Shown here piece after piece: positions 17,977 to 26,604 of a stretch of 53,835 bases of DNA. The stretch comes from Verrucomicrobiota bacterium (GTDB lineage Bacteria; Verrucomicrobiota; Verrucomicrobiia; Verrucomicrobiales; Akkermansiaceae): assembly GCA_004294095.1 (NCBI GenBank), contig RDZR01000038.1:1-53835 (forward strand). Direction: 5' to 3'. Position numbers and translations under genes: made by a program. Numbering within the stretch: position 1 is the first letter of the stretch; each line of letters begins with the position of its first letter. Under the pieces are notes generated by a model. It was not told the origin of the DNA. It made no database searches and saw only the letters and a list, made by a program, of their open reading frames with translations.

Positions 17977-18807
17977 TTGTTAAATCTCGACGTGCCTGCC
18001 GATTACCACACTCACACGCCACTTTGCCACCATGCCCAAGGCACTCCGCAAGCATTTGTCGATGCCGCGATCGCCGCAAATCTCAGCGAATACGGCATTT
18101 CGGATCACGCGCCGGTTTGCCCAGAACCTTTCGATGATTGGCGCATGAAGTTAGCAGATGTTCCGACATATCTCGAGTGGATTGCTCAAGCCCGCAGCCA
18201 CGCTGCTGGCCGCATCCCCATCCGCGCGGGCTATGAGTGCGATTGGTTGCCGCACTGCGAGCCATGGATCGAAAAATTGGCCGCTCACGCCGAGTGGGAC
18301 TATCTGATAGGCTCGGTGCACTACTTGGAAGACTGGAACTTTGATGATCCAAAATGGCTCGGCCGCTGGGCGCAAGCGGATGTCGAGGACGTTTGGAAAA
18401 GGTATTGGCACAGCTATGCTGAAATGGCGATGAGCGGCTTGTTCGATTTGTTAGGCCATCCGGATTTGATCAAAAAATTCACGCATCTGCCGCCGGGTGA
18501 TCTCGATCGATTTTACGAGCCCGCCATCGATGCGATTGCCGCCGCAGGTTGCGCAATCGAAATCAACACCGCCGGCCTTCATAAACCATGCGCGGAAATG
18601 TATCCTGCGCCGAGATTTCTTGAACTCGCCTGCTCCGCTGGCATTCCCATCGTTATTTCCTCAGATGCTCACGACCCATCGCACGTCGCGCGGGATTTTG
18701 CGCAAGCCGCCGATCTCGCGCGCCAGATCGGCTTCCGCGAGACAGTCCTTTTTCACCAACGCCAGCGTTCGTATGAGCCGCTGCTCACCACGCCATGCGA
18801 ATGTTGA
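17977..18807 (+). CDS. Histidinol-phosphatase, PHP (HisK/HisJ) family
   Basis: About 276 residues. The PHP metal site is visible: DYHTHTPLCHHA near residue 10, YGISDHAP, a GYECDW segment, IGSVHYL, and SDAHDPSHVA near the C-terminus. These match the HisK-type phosphatases that release phosphate from L-histidinol phosphate. The start is not an ATG: TTG at 17977 or GTG at 17992 are both possible, the latter giving a protein that begins directly at the PHP motif. The 3' end overlaps the end of the convergent TonB receptor gene by 23 bases. No other his gene is nearby, so the assignment to histidine synthesis is by family. Confidence 0.85.
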   Translation: MLNLDVPADYHTHTPLCHHAQGTPQAFVDAAIAANLSEYGISDHAPVCPEPFDDWRMKLADVPTYLEWIAQARSHAAGRIPIRAGYECDWLPHCEPWIEKLAAHAEWDYLIGSVHYLEDWNFDDPKWLGRWAQADVEDVWKRYWHSYAEMAMSGLFDLLGHPDLIKKFTHLPPGDLDRFYEPAIDAIAAAGCAIEINTAGLHKPCAEMYPAPRFLELACSAGIPIVISSDAHDPSHVARDFAQAADLARQIGFRETVLFHQRQRSYEPLLTTPCEC

Positions 18808-20902
18808 AAATGCCATGGATGCCGGGTTCATTTTGGCCAGAGCCATGAATGCGGTAGCTCTGGTTGTTGATGTTTTCAATACCGGCGACGGCCTCAATAT
18901 TTTCACCCATTTTCCACCCTGCACGGAGCGAGGCAGTGACGTAGCCCGGTGTGCCATTCGTCGGAATGCGTTGAGAATCTGCCGCCTGATCTAACGGATC
19001 GGTGCGATCTTCTTTGGCGGCAGCAAGCACGCGCCCCTCGATCCATAAACGATCGCTCGGATGCGCCCAACGCAGGGCGATCGATCCGGAAAGCGGCAGC
19101 AATCGCGCGTTGGAGCGCGTCACCATCGGCCCGCCAATGAACGCTGGCGCATCGCTCTCACCATCTTGCCATGCAGCGAAGGCGGAGACTTGCCACTGCG
19201 GGTGAAATTGCCATGAGCCATCCCACTCGATGCCGTGCACATAGCCATCAGCGCTGTTAGTTGCGGTGCTGGTCTTGAGCGTGCCATCGGTGAAAATGGA
19301 TTGGATCACGCCTTCAGCCACGCTGTGGAAAATGGAGAGATTGCATTTAATCGTATCGGAAGCATATTTGATTCCCATTTCCCATGTGAGATACGTCTCG
19401 GGATCGAGATCGATATTTCCGAGCGTGATTGCGCCCGCTCTGGAAACGGCATTGCCTGATAGATCGACTAAATTCGGCGCACGAAATGCCTGAGAAATGC
19501 CGCCAAAAACCGTCCAAGATGCATCGATCGCATAGAGCGCGCGGATGGAACCGACCCACGAGTCCCACGCATCCGTTGTATTTCTCTGCTCAATTCCCGC
19601 GGCATCCACATAGCGGCCAAGGCTGGCTTCGGCATGCGTGTAGCGCACACCGGCGGTCACTTCCCAATCCTCGCTTGGCCGCCAGATCGTTTGTCCAAAA
19701 ATGCCGCCTAACTGATAGTTCGAGTCATCCGCGATCGGCAGCGATTCGTTTTTCGGCCCACCCATCGCATTGGATCGATGGCCCGAGGCATCAACTCGAT
19801 CGTCGTAAAAATCGATGCCATACACCGCAGTCACCTCGCCAAAGTCTGATTCAAGCGATAGATCAAAGCCGATCGTGCTCAAATCGATGTTAGATTTTTG
19901 CAACGCGTCATTGGCCGTCTCCGCTCGCGCTGGGCGGCGATCGATGCTTTCAGAATCCGCAGTTTTTTGCCATGAAAGAGTCGCCGTCCAACGATCCACC
20001 ATGGCTTCGGCGTGTGGGTTTTCTCCTTTGATTTTCAAATACGTCAATGCGCGCTCCTGATCGAAGTCATCGCGATTCCACAAGCCCGGCGTCGTGACGT
20101 GGGAGCCATCTTTCCAGCCAGAATTAGCCGTCGTGCGATGCCAGCGCGAGATGCCGTCTTGATCGACTTGTTGATGGGCGAGTGTGAGCTGCATGTCGGG
20201 CGTCACTGCCCAATCGATTTTCAAATCGAATGCAGATTCATCATAGCCGGTGCCCTTCATCCGGCCGATCCGGGGAGCATCGATGTCCCCAAAATTTTTT
20301 GCCGATAGACCCAGAAAAATACCGAATGACTCGCCCACGCCCGCATCCAATTCTAGTCGTGCAACGTGCGAACCTTGGCCATTGCTACGCGCTTCATAGT
20401 AGAGAGCTCCTTCATTGAAAAATTTTCCTTCCGGCTTCAAAAAAAATTGCGACCCCTTGGTCAACGCATTGAGTGTGCCACCAATCGCATCCGGCCCGTA
20501 AAGCACCGAGCCTTGGCTCAAGATAAGCTCGGTGCGCTCGACGGCTAACAGATCAATCGTATTCCAATACTGGATTGGCCCGCTGCGAAACGTCGAATTA
20601 TTGATGCGCACACCATCGACTAACAGAAGATTTTGTCGGCCGGTAAACCCGCGAATGAATGGCGAGCCGTGGCCGTGAGTGGTTTTCTGCACCAGAACGC
20701 CCGGCACATAAAGCAACGATTCCGGCAAGCTACGGCGCTGGCTTTCCTGAAAGATTGAGGCATTACTTTCCCGCACCGAGTATGGAGTCCTCTGAGACTC
20801 CTGCTCGATGCGACTCGCCGTGACGACCATCGGCTCGATCACTGTTTCTGCCGCGAGGCGTGCGGTAAAAATGGTCAGAATAATGCCTGCATGTTTCATC
20901 AT
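18785..20902 (-). CDS. TonB-dependent outer-membrane receptor
   Basis: 705 residues from the ATG at 20902, with a short signal peptide (MMKHAGIILTIFTARLAA). The plug begins with VIEPMVVTASRIEQ. Its core, VPGVLVQKTTHGHGSPFIRGFTGR, LLLVDGVRINNSTFR and LYGPDAIGGTLN, is standard for TonB receptors. The barrel ends in an aromatic residue (NIRMAW), as outer-membrane insertion requires. The plug/barrel layout resembles vitamin B12/haem/metal-type receptors, but nothing near the gene fixes the substrate, and no tonB/exbB is in the window. The C-terminal codons overlap the convergent PHP phosphatase gene. Confidence 0.93.
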   Translation of the reverse strand: MMKHAGIILTIFTARLAAETVIEPMVVTASRIEQESQRTPYSVRESNASIFQESQRRSLPESLLYVPGVLVQKTTHGHGSPFIRGFTGRQNLLLVDGVRINNSTFRSGPIQYWNTIDLLAVERTELILSQGSVLYGPDAIGGTLNALTKGSQFFLKPEGKFFNEGALYYEARSNGQGSHVARLELDAGVGESFGIFLGLSAKNFGDIDAPRIGRMKGTGYDESAFDLKIDWAVTPDMQLTLAHQQVDQDGISRWHRTTANSGWKDGSHVTTPGLWNRDDFDQERALTYLKIKGENPHAEAMVDRWTATLSWQKTADSESIDRRPARAETANDALQKSNIDLSTIGFDLSLESDFGEVTAVYGIDFYDDRVDASGHRSNAMGGPKNESLPIADDSNYQLGGIFGQTIWRPSEDWEVTAGVRYTHAEASLGRYVDAAGIEQRNTTDAWDSWVGSIRALYAIDASWTVFGGISQAFRAPNLVDLSGNAVSRAGAITLGNIDLDPETYLTWEMGIKYASDTIKCNLSIFHSVAEGVIQSIFTDGTLKTSTATNSADGYVHGIEWDGSWQFHPQWQVSAFAAWQDGESDAPAFIGGPMVTRSNARLLPLSGSIALRWAHPSDRLWIEGRVLAAAKEDRTDPLDQAADSQRIPTNGTPGYVTASLRAGWKMGENIEAVAGIENINNQSYRIHGSGQNEPGIHGIFNIRMAW

Positions 20903-21053
20903 CAACACAACGCGAAAATCGCAAAAATCTTAGAAAAAATTTTACAAATCAAGTTGCCAGCCATAGGCCAATCACATAAAGAAGCGGGATGGAATGAATC
21001 GATATCATATGCCGATTCGTTCGCGACACCAGCAATCCAACCCAATCACCATC

Positions 21054-21515
21054 ATGAAAATCACCAGTCTTGCAGCTACTTTAGCCGCTTCATTTCTATT
21101 GGCATCTTGCGCCCAAGACTCGCTTACGGGCGATGTCGTCTCGCGTTCAGAAGCAGGCCAAGCGCAGTCGGTTTCCTTCGGCAGAATCACCGCGATCCGT
21201 CCGGTGAAAATTGAAGGCGGCTCGCAAGGCGGCACCTTGCTCGGCGGCCTCGCAGGCGGCGCTCTCGGCAGCAACATCGGCAGTGGACGCACCGCCAATA
21301 CCGCTGGCGCGATTGGTGGGGCATTGCTCGGCGGTGCCGTCGGCTCGAATGCCCAACAATCCATGAGCAGCCGCAAAGGCGAAGAAATCATCTTCCGTCT
21401 CGAAAGAGGTGGCTCGGTCGCCGTCGTCCAAGAAATTTCTCCCAACGAGCAGTTTAGCATCGGCGATCGCGTCAAAGTCCTCAGCGGCGGTGGCCGCACT
21501 CGCGTGACTTTCTAA
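21054..21515 (+). CDS. SlyB-like outer-membrane lipoprotein (glycine zipper)
   Basis: 153 residues. The start at 21054 gives MKITSLAATLAASFLLASC with an LASC lipobox; the longer open frame from 20994 adds a charged tail that would spoil the signal. A glycine-zipper double helix follows (GGTLLGGLAGGALGSNIG, GAIGGALLGGAVG), then a short beta-rich C-terminus (RVKVLSGGGRTRVTF). This is the SlyB/PCP architecture of outer-membrane lipoproteins linked to envelope stability. ruvA begins 19 bases downstream with its own GGAG sequence, so the two may share a transcript. Confidence 0.85.
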   Translation: MKITSLAATLAASFLLASCAQDSLTGDVVSRSEAGQAQSVSFGRITAIRPVKIEGGSQGGTLLGGLAGGALGSNIGSGRTANTAGAIGGALLGGAVGSNAQQSMSSRKGEEIIFRLERGGSVAVVQEISPNEQFSIGDRVKVLSGGGRTRVTF

Positions 21516-21534
21516 CCCATTTTTCGGAGCCGCG

Positions 21535-22131
21535 ATGATCGCTCGTTTGAAAGGTCAGGTCATCGAGGCCTATCCGAACCGCTTGATCGTGGATGTGCAC
21601 GGCGTGGGATACGAAGTGCACGTCCCGCTATCCACGTTTGATCGCCTGCATGCCTCGATCGGCATCACCGTGGATCTTCGCACGCATCTGCACATTCGCG
21701 AAACGGCGCACACGCTTTACGGCTTTGCCTCGGAAGAAGAGCGCGATGTTTTTTTGATGTTGATCGATCGGGTCAGCGGCATCGGCCCATCGATTGCGAT
21801 GGCCGTGTTGAGTGGCATGCCCGTTTCCAGATTTAAACTAGCCGTCGTCGCGCGCGACATCGCAGAGCTTTCTCGCATCAAAGGTCTTGGGAAAAAAACC
21901 GCAGAGCGCATCGTGCTCGAATTGAAAGATAAAGTCGGCGTAACGGATACGTGGCAAGACGCCGCCGCTGGCCAAGTCACCCCTTCTGCCGCCGATGCCG
22001 AGCTCGCACTAATCGCCCTCGGTTACAAACAAGTCGATGCCCGCAAGGCCGTCCGAGGAGTGCTAGAAGCCGAACCCACTGCCACCACAGAATCACTCAT
22101 ACGCGGAGCCCTGCGCGGGCTCCAGAGCTGA
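21535..22131 (+). CDS. ruvA: Holliday junction DNA helicase subunit RuvA
   Basis: 198 residues, full length. The N-terminal OB fold (MIARLKGQVIEAYPNRLIVDVHGVGYEV) is followed by the tandem helix-hairpin-helix motifs (DRVSGIGPSIAMAVLSG, RIKGLGKKTAERIVLELKDK). The C-terminal domain that contacts RuvB has LALIALGYKQVDARKAVR. RuvA tetramers clamp Holliday junctions and load the RuvB motor during recombination. ruvB and ruvC are not adjacent. A GC-rich 7-bp hairpin (22105-22123) lies just before the stop codon but lacks a T-run. Confidence 0.96.
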   Translation: MIARLKGQVIEAYPNRLIVDVHGVGYEVHVPLSTFDRLHASIGITVDLRTHLHIRETAHTLYGFASEEERDVFLMLIDRVSGIGPSIAMAVLSGMPVSRFKLAVVARDIAELSRIKGLGKKTAERIVLELKDKVGVTDTWQDAAAGQVTPSAADAELALIALGYKQVDARKAVRGVLEAEPTATTESLIRGALRGLQS

Positions 22132-22222
22132 TAGCTTCTTCAGCGCCTTCGCTGTTAGGCACATCGAACGGTGTATTGCTCGGCTACAGCATTAAGCTCG
22201 TCGCGCATTCGATTTAATCAAT

Positions 22223-22240
22223 GGTGTCAAAACGGTGTCA
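22223..22240. promoter_or_regulatory. Tandem GGTGTCA repeats, candidate antitoxin operator
   Basis: Two exact copies of GGTGTCA at 22223-22229 and 22234-22240, spaced 11 bases start to start (one helical turn). They lie 42 bases before the DUF1778 antitoxin start. Ribbon-helix-helix antitoxins usually bind such short repeats on one face of the helix and autorepress their operon, so this is a plausible operator. The repeat is seen directly; the role is inferred. Confidence 0.5.
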
Positions 22241-22282
22241 TTTTATGATTGATCGCTGCCATCATGGCGGCATCATCTCCAC

Positions 22283-22582
22283 ATGAAACCGCCTGGTAAT
22301 AAAAGCAGCGGCAAAGTGGTCCGCGTGAACCCTCGTTTCCCTGAAAGCACGGCCAAGCGGCTCAAGGAAGCCTCGGCGATCCGTGGCCAGTCCGTGGCCG
22401 CCTTCGTGCTAGAAGTGGTTTCTCGGGAGGCAGAGCGCGTTCTTGAGGAGGAGAAGTATTGGACGATGAGCGTCGAGGCCTCGGAGAAAATCCAACGCTT
22501 ACTCATCAATCCTCCTTCAATCAACGCGGCCGCAAAAAAAGCAGCCAAGGATCTCGCCGCTCATGTCCGAATTCGATCTTGA
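22283..22582 (+). CDS. DUF1778 (TacA-type) antitoxin
   Basis: 99 residues. The N-terminal half fits a ribbon-helix-helix DNA-binding fold (VVRVNPRFPESTAKRLKEASAIRGQSVAAFVLEVV). The C-terminal part matches the DUF1778 toxin-binding tail (IQRLLINPPSINAAAKKAAK, compare the family's L..PP..N..L). It overlaps the GNAT toxin gene by 20 bases, the usual arrangement for this toxin-antitoxin class. Candidate operator repeats lie just upstream. The pair carries no TGTTAGA heptamer, consistent with recent acquisition. Confidence 0.85.
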   Translation: MKPPGNKSSGKVVRVNPRFPESTAKRLKEASAIRGQSVAAFVLEVVSREAERVLEEEKYWTMSVEASEKIQRLLINPPSINAAAKKAAKDLAAHVRIRS

Positions 22583-23060
22583 ACTGTTGGCAGATAGTCA
22601 CGACCGGAAGGGATTTCGCTGCGGCAGTGAATCCTTGGACCTTTATCTGCGTGAAACCGCAAAAGGACACCTCACCAAGGGCGTAAGCATCACCCGCGTG
22701 ATGGTCGAGCGAATCGACCGCGAACCAAAGCCTATTCTCGGATATTTCACCCTGACCAGCACGCTGGCGAAAGCCGCCAATTGGCCCAGTGCAGCCAAAG
22801 AGCTCCCTACCATGCCGCTTCCGATCGTGCTGCTCGGCCGACTGGCAGTGGCGGAGAATTGGCAGGGACGAGGGATCGCCAGGCTGCTTCTTGCTACGGC
22901 CCGTGAAATCGCCGCAAGTTCGATGCGCGGTATCGGCGGCGTCGGTTTGGTTGTCGATCCCACCGACGAGGCGTTGGTCGCCTTTTACGCTAAATACGGA
23001 TTCATCCGCGTTGATGAGCAGTCACTACGGATGTTCCTACCGTTTCAGTCGCTTTGCTGA
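22563..23060 (+). CDS. GNAT acetyltransferase toxin (TacT/AtaT-like)
   Basis: 165 residues of the GNAT fold. Family members paired with DUF1778 acetylate the amino group of charged aminoacyl-tRNAs and stop translation. Visible features are the N-terminal FRCGSESLDLYLRETA, the beta4-alpha3 acetyl-CoA loop in LAVAENWQGRGIARLLL (R/QxxGxG/A type), and AFYAKYGF with the C-terminal Tyr region typical of TacT toxins. The reading frame is intact, so toxin and antitoxin both look functional. It lies directly downstream of and overlaps its antitoxin. Confidence 0.88.
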   Translation: MSEFDLELLADSHDRKGFRCGSESLDLYLRETAKGHLTKGVSITRVMVERIDREPKPILGYFTLTSTLAKAANWPSAAKELPTMPLPIVLLGRLAVAENWQGRGIARLLLATAREIAASSMRGIGGVGLVVDPTDEALVAFYAKYGFIRVDEQSLRMFLPFQSLC

Positions 23061-23290
23061 GTGAACGCCCCATCTCATCCAGATGACTCAAGCCGCCTCA
23101 TCTGCCGTAACCTAACCCACTTCCTCACCCCATACGCCCCCCAACTGCGGATTCGCGATTCAAAATCTGCAATTCAAAGCATCCAATTCTTTGGCTAATC
23201 GTCGGGAATACGAAATGCCAACATTTGGATCAACGCTTAAAATTACATATTGGAAGCAGGAGCAATACAAATTTCGACTGCACAAGGCGA
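23061..23290. other. Intergenic stretch, nothing recognised
   Basis: 230 bases between the toxin gene and the convergent PEP-CTERM gene. It contains a repeated ATTCAAA word (around 23158-23180) but no convincing terminator, RNA gene or conserved reading frame. Confidence 0.4.
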
Positions 23291-24100
23291 CTAGATGCTT
23301 CTGCGACGGCGCATTGTCAGGCAGAATGAGATTAAACCGAGGAAAGTTGTCCCCGGTTCAGGAACAGCTCTCACCGTCACTGCTTGGATTCCAACATTGG
23401 TTCCTGGTCGGCGATCATCTTTGTCCAATATGTGTGAAATGGTGATTACATCACCTACGCTTCCCGACACGGTCAGATCAAACCAACCCTTGCCGTGATC
23501 CGAATCAAATCCATCTGTGAGGGTGACTATTTGAGAAAATGTAGCACCAGAACTAAGACTGGCCGTGAAAAGGTTGGTATTGTTACCCCAAGGTGCCCAC
23601 TGGGATTCCCAAACTGCCCATCGGGGGTCCCATACTCGATATGGGTTGGGACGTATTGGTCTATCCCATCCGTCGAAATCGATCAGATAGATCGTCATAT
23701 TGACGACGGGTGCTTCTAAGGTGTAATCAAACGAGATTCCCGCTCCAACGAGATCCCATCCAAAAGAAAAAGCAAAATTGCGGTATCCCGAGGCGGCCAC
23801 TGTGGGCGACCCATCAGTCCATGACATCAAAGTCGAGGCATCAATGCCAGTCCATAAGCTGGACCTCGCACCTCCAGGTGCTCTAACCAAAGCAATGTTA
23901 GAAAATGCGTCAGATCCTCCAGCTTTGGTGTTGGCAAATCCTCTAATCTCGAGCGTTGCCCAATTGAGGCTGCCCTCTGATGTTAAATCGATTGATTCAA
24001 GTCCAGGCTGGGATGGGTTGAATGAGCCGATTATCGTCGCTGCCTTAATGGTTGTAAGCAGCATGATCGAAGCAATGCAAAAATCCACGATTGATTTCAT
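23291..24100 (-). CDS. PEP-CTERM-sorted secreted protein
   Basis: 269 residues from the ATG at 24100, which begins a signal peptide (MKSIVDFCIASIMLLTTIKAA). The frame is open 33 codons further, but that extension has no signal character. The C-terminus is a clear PEP-CTERM tail: VPEP, a hydrophobic segment (TTFLGLISFCL) and a basic end (RRRRS). This tail is processed by an exosortase/archaeosortase-type enzyme in the inner membrane; no exosortase gene is in the window. The body is beta-rich with repeated Trp residues (WAVWESQWAPWGNN) and matches no family I recognise. It may be an extracellular or biofilm-matrix protein. Confidence 0.8.
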   Translation of the reverse strand: MKSIVDFCIASIMLLTTIKAATIIGSFNPSQPGLESIDLTSEGSLNWATLEIRGFANTKAGGSDAFSNIALVRAPGGARSSLWTGIDASTLMSWTDGSPTVAASGYRNFAFSFGWDLVGAGISFDYTLEAPVVNMTIYLIDFDGWDRPIRPNPYRVWDPRWAVWESQWAPWGNNTNLFTASLSSGATFSQIVTLTDGFDSDHGKGWFDLTVSGSVGDVITISHILDKDDRRPGTNVGIQAVTVRAVPEPGTTFLGLISFCLTMRRRRSI

Positions 24101-24608
24101 AGTGTTATTTCGGGACTTAGAACTTTTTGAAAATACGAGAAATGATAGCTGCGAGGTGAATCCGTCGGGCGCATTGCAGGTCGTTAAAAATCTCACCAAA
24201 AAAACGTCGTTTTAAGGCCAAACCAACTGCTATTTCGCATGACGGTATTTCTCACACAAATGGACATTAAAAGCAACTTTTTTATGCCACTCATTTTCTT
24301 CCGAACTGGCTCTGCGTGTAGAAAGAAGCTCGTCAGAGAGCTTGGAGGTTAGCAGGTAGATCTCTAAGGCAGCGGTTGGGAGTCGTCCACAAGGTTCGAC
24401 CACGCGGGACAAGGTTCCCACGAGGGAAATGCCGAAGCTCACGAAATACATTTGCGCCTGCGCAGTGCCCCTCTTACGCCCAGAGTAGAACCAAATGCCC
24501 CACAGCGATCAAGGTAGTATGCTTTAGCGGGTGCTGCCGTCACACAAAAAGAAAAAATTTTACACCTTGTTTTTTAGAAATATGTGCAGAGGGTAATCCG
24601 TTAAATCC
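24101..24608. other. Gene-poor interval between divergent secreted-protein genes
   Basis: 508 bases separating the PEP-CTERM and CAP-domain genes. Two short open frames cross it (minus 24230-24451, plus 24376-24612), but neither product has a recognisable motif and both are rich in Arg/Cys/Ser, as shadow frames often are. ACAAGGTTC occurs twice near 24390-24418. I saw no tRNA cloverleaf or terminator. It could hold a decayed gene or long regulatory leaders. Confidence 0.35.
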
Positions 24609-26516
24609 ATGAAAGTGATAGGCTTCACCTATTTTTTTACAATCATGGCCAGCCCTTTATTGTCGGCCTGGCAAGCGGGAGTTGCGCCTATCCCCGGACA
24701 AACTGTTGCTAGCTTAGGATTTAACGTGAACACCCAAAGCCGCAACCAAGTGATGGCTTTCTGGCACACGGTTTATTTAGCATCCGAAGGGTATGAGAAC
24801 CGCATTGATTGGACCGGAAATTACACCGGTAATCCAGGCACAGTCAGCTCTGCATTTAGCGTGGATATTGAGCGCCGCCTTAATTATTTTCGGGCGATGG
24901 CTGGAGTTCCAGCAAATGCACGCGTCAATTCTGGGGCTACGGTAAGAATCGATGCAACCGACGCGCACCAGCCGAGTCCAACGGAAACCAAACAAAGCGC
25001 AGCGCAGAAAATGGCCTTGATGCTGGCAAGAAATCACAACTCAGCCACTGGCCAAAATCCTGCCATGTCCCACGATCCAAGCCCAGATCTAGTTGGCTGG
25101 TCGGCCGCTGCATGGAATGGTGCCCTGCGAGGAAGCTTAGGCGTGGGCCTCTATGGCCCAGGAGCCATCACTCAATACATGGTGGAAAATTTACCCAAAG
25201 ATGCCACCACCTCCGCTTGGAACAAATTCGTGGGCCACCGCAGGCTTAACTTGCGCGCACGATCGACTGATTATGGCAGCGGCGATCAGCCGGGTTCCGG
25301 GTTATCGATGCTTGCCACCAACGTGCTCTATGTCGTGCAAAACGCTGGTGAATCCGCGACGAACGTTCCAATAAACTTCATTTGTTATCCAAACGCTGGT
25401 TTTTTCCCCGCGCCGCTCAACACGCGGTTCTGGTCAGCCAGCCGGAGTGGGGCCGTTTTTACCAATGCCACCGTCACCATGAATCGCCTAGATGGAACAT
25501 CAGTGCCGATCATCAATGTCAATCGCAATAGTTCTTACGCGGAACCTGCGCTCATCTGGGAAGTTGACGCAGCCACCGCTGAGACCGACATCAGCCAAGA
25601 CGTTACCTATCAAGTCTCGATCACCGGCATGAGCGGACCTGGCATTCCTCCAAATTACCAATATGAGGTGACATTGATCAACCCCTCAATCATCACTGCA
25701 AATCAAACGCTTCGCGGATCCAGAACGGCATCACTCCGAGCTGATACCCCTTACCAATGGGTTCGCCCGGTGGACGCGGAAGCAGTTGATATCATGGCCT
25801 TAGAAACCGAGCCAGCGACATGGGTTGAAAACGCAGAAAACCCCTCGACGGCGCAAATCATTGATCTGACCTCGCCGAATTACGCATTGATTCCCGCTGC
25901 CGGCGCTTACCCCGGCTACTCAAACTTTGCTGGAATTCGATCATTCCGTCTCACTTTTGGTTCACTTTACGATTCGATCTCTCGTGGAGTTAGAGAGGAA
26001 ATTTTTATGATCAACCGCGAAATTTTTACCGGACAGAGCCCAAGATTCCGGTTCCAGTATCGCCGTGGATATATGACAACGACGAGCCACCTCGCTATTG
26101 AGTATTCCGACAACCAAGGCGGGACTTGGCAAGCACTTGGCCCAGTCATCTCCGGCATTTCTAACAACCAACCTGGTTCAGGCACTTTTACATTTGATCA
26201 AGCCTTGCCGCCTAGCCGCAATCCGTTGCTGCTTCGCTTTCGTTTATACAGGAGCGGTGGGGCAATCTACACACAAGCAGATCATCCATCGCTCCCTACC
26301 GGAATTTTTGTTGACCAAATTCAAGTAACCAATTGCGATTCGCCCGTAGTGTCACGTTACCATCGTGACCCGCCGGCTGGGCTGCCATTTATTTTCAACA
26401 GTCAAACTGCTGGCAAGCCGCTACTTCGAGGCGACCAGTGGTTCCTGAGAATGCGCACCATGTTAGGTGGCCGCTGGTTTTATGGGCCATTACGCAGTGT
26501 GACCATCGAAAATTGA
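24609..26516 (+). CDS. Secreted CAP (SCP/PR-1)-domain protein with long beta-rich C-terminus
   Basis: 635 residues with a signal peptide (MKVIGFTYFFTIMASPLLSA). Residues ~80-230 fit a CAP domain: RRLNYFRAMAGVP, AQKMALMLARNHN, MSHDPSPD and the GHRRLNL motif near the end of the domain. The remaining ~400 residues are beta-rich, possibly a jelly roll with an exposed loop (RFRFQYRRGYMTTTSHLAIEYSD), and have no named family that I can assign. CAP proteins in bacteria are secreted and bind lipids or other small ligands; their roles are mostly unknown. The gene stands alone and is nearly free of the TGTTAGA heptamer. Confidence 0.78.
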   Translation: MKVIGFTYFFTIMASPLLSAWQAGVAPIPGQTVASLGFNVNTQSRNQVMAFWHTVYLASEGYENRIDWTGNYTGNPGTVSSAFSVDIERRLNYFRAMAGVPANARVNSGATVRIDATDAHQPSPTETKQSAAQKMALMLARNHNSATGQNPAMSHDPSPDLVGWSAAAWNGALRGSLGVGLYGPGAITQYMVENLPKDATTSAWNKFVGHRRLNLRARSTDYGSGDQPGSGLSMLATNVLYVVQNAGESATNVPINFICYPNAGFFPAPLNTRFWSASRSGAVFTNATVTMNRLDGTSVPIINVNRNSSYAEPALIWEVDAATAETDISQDVTYQVSITGMSGPGIPPNYQYEVTLINPSIITANQTLRGSRTASLRADTPYQWVRPVDAEAVDIMALETEPATWVENAENPSTAQIIDLTSPNYALIPAAGAYPGYSNFAGIRSFRLTFGSLYDSISRGVREEIFMINREIFTGQSPRFRFQYRRGYMTTTSHLAIEYSDNQGGTWQALGPVISGISNNQPGSGTFTFDQALPPSRNPLLLRFRLYRSGGAIYTQADHPSLPTGIFVDQIQVTNCDSPVVSRYHRDPPAGLPFIFNSQTAGKPLLRGDQWFLRMRTMLGGRWFYGPLRSVTIEN

Positions 26517-26604
26517 ACTGGCGGAGCTCCCCGGGCTCAGGAGATCACAGAGAGTTATGAAAACCGCCGAGCTTTGATCAATGAAAAGAAAAATCCATAC
26601 AGTT

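Noticed and set aside
22105-22123. GGAGCCC/GGGCTCC hairpin as a ruvA terminator
   Set aside because: It lies inside the coding region before the stop and has no T-run.
24376-24440. GGTTCGA-like word as part of a tRNA
   Set aside because: No acceptor or anticodon stem can be formed around it.
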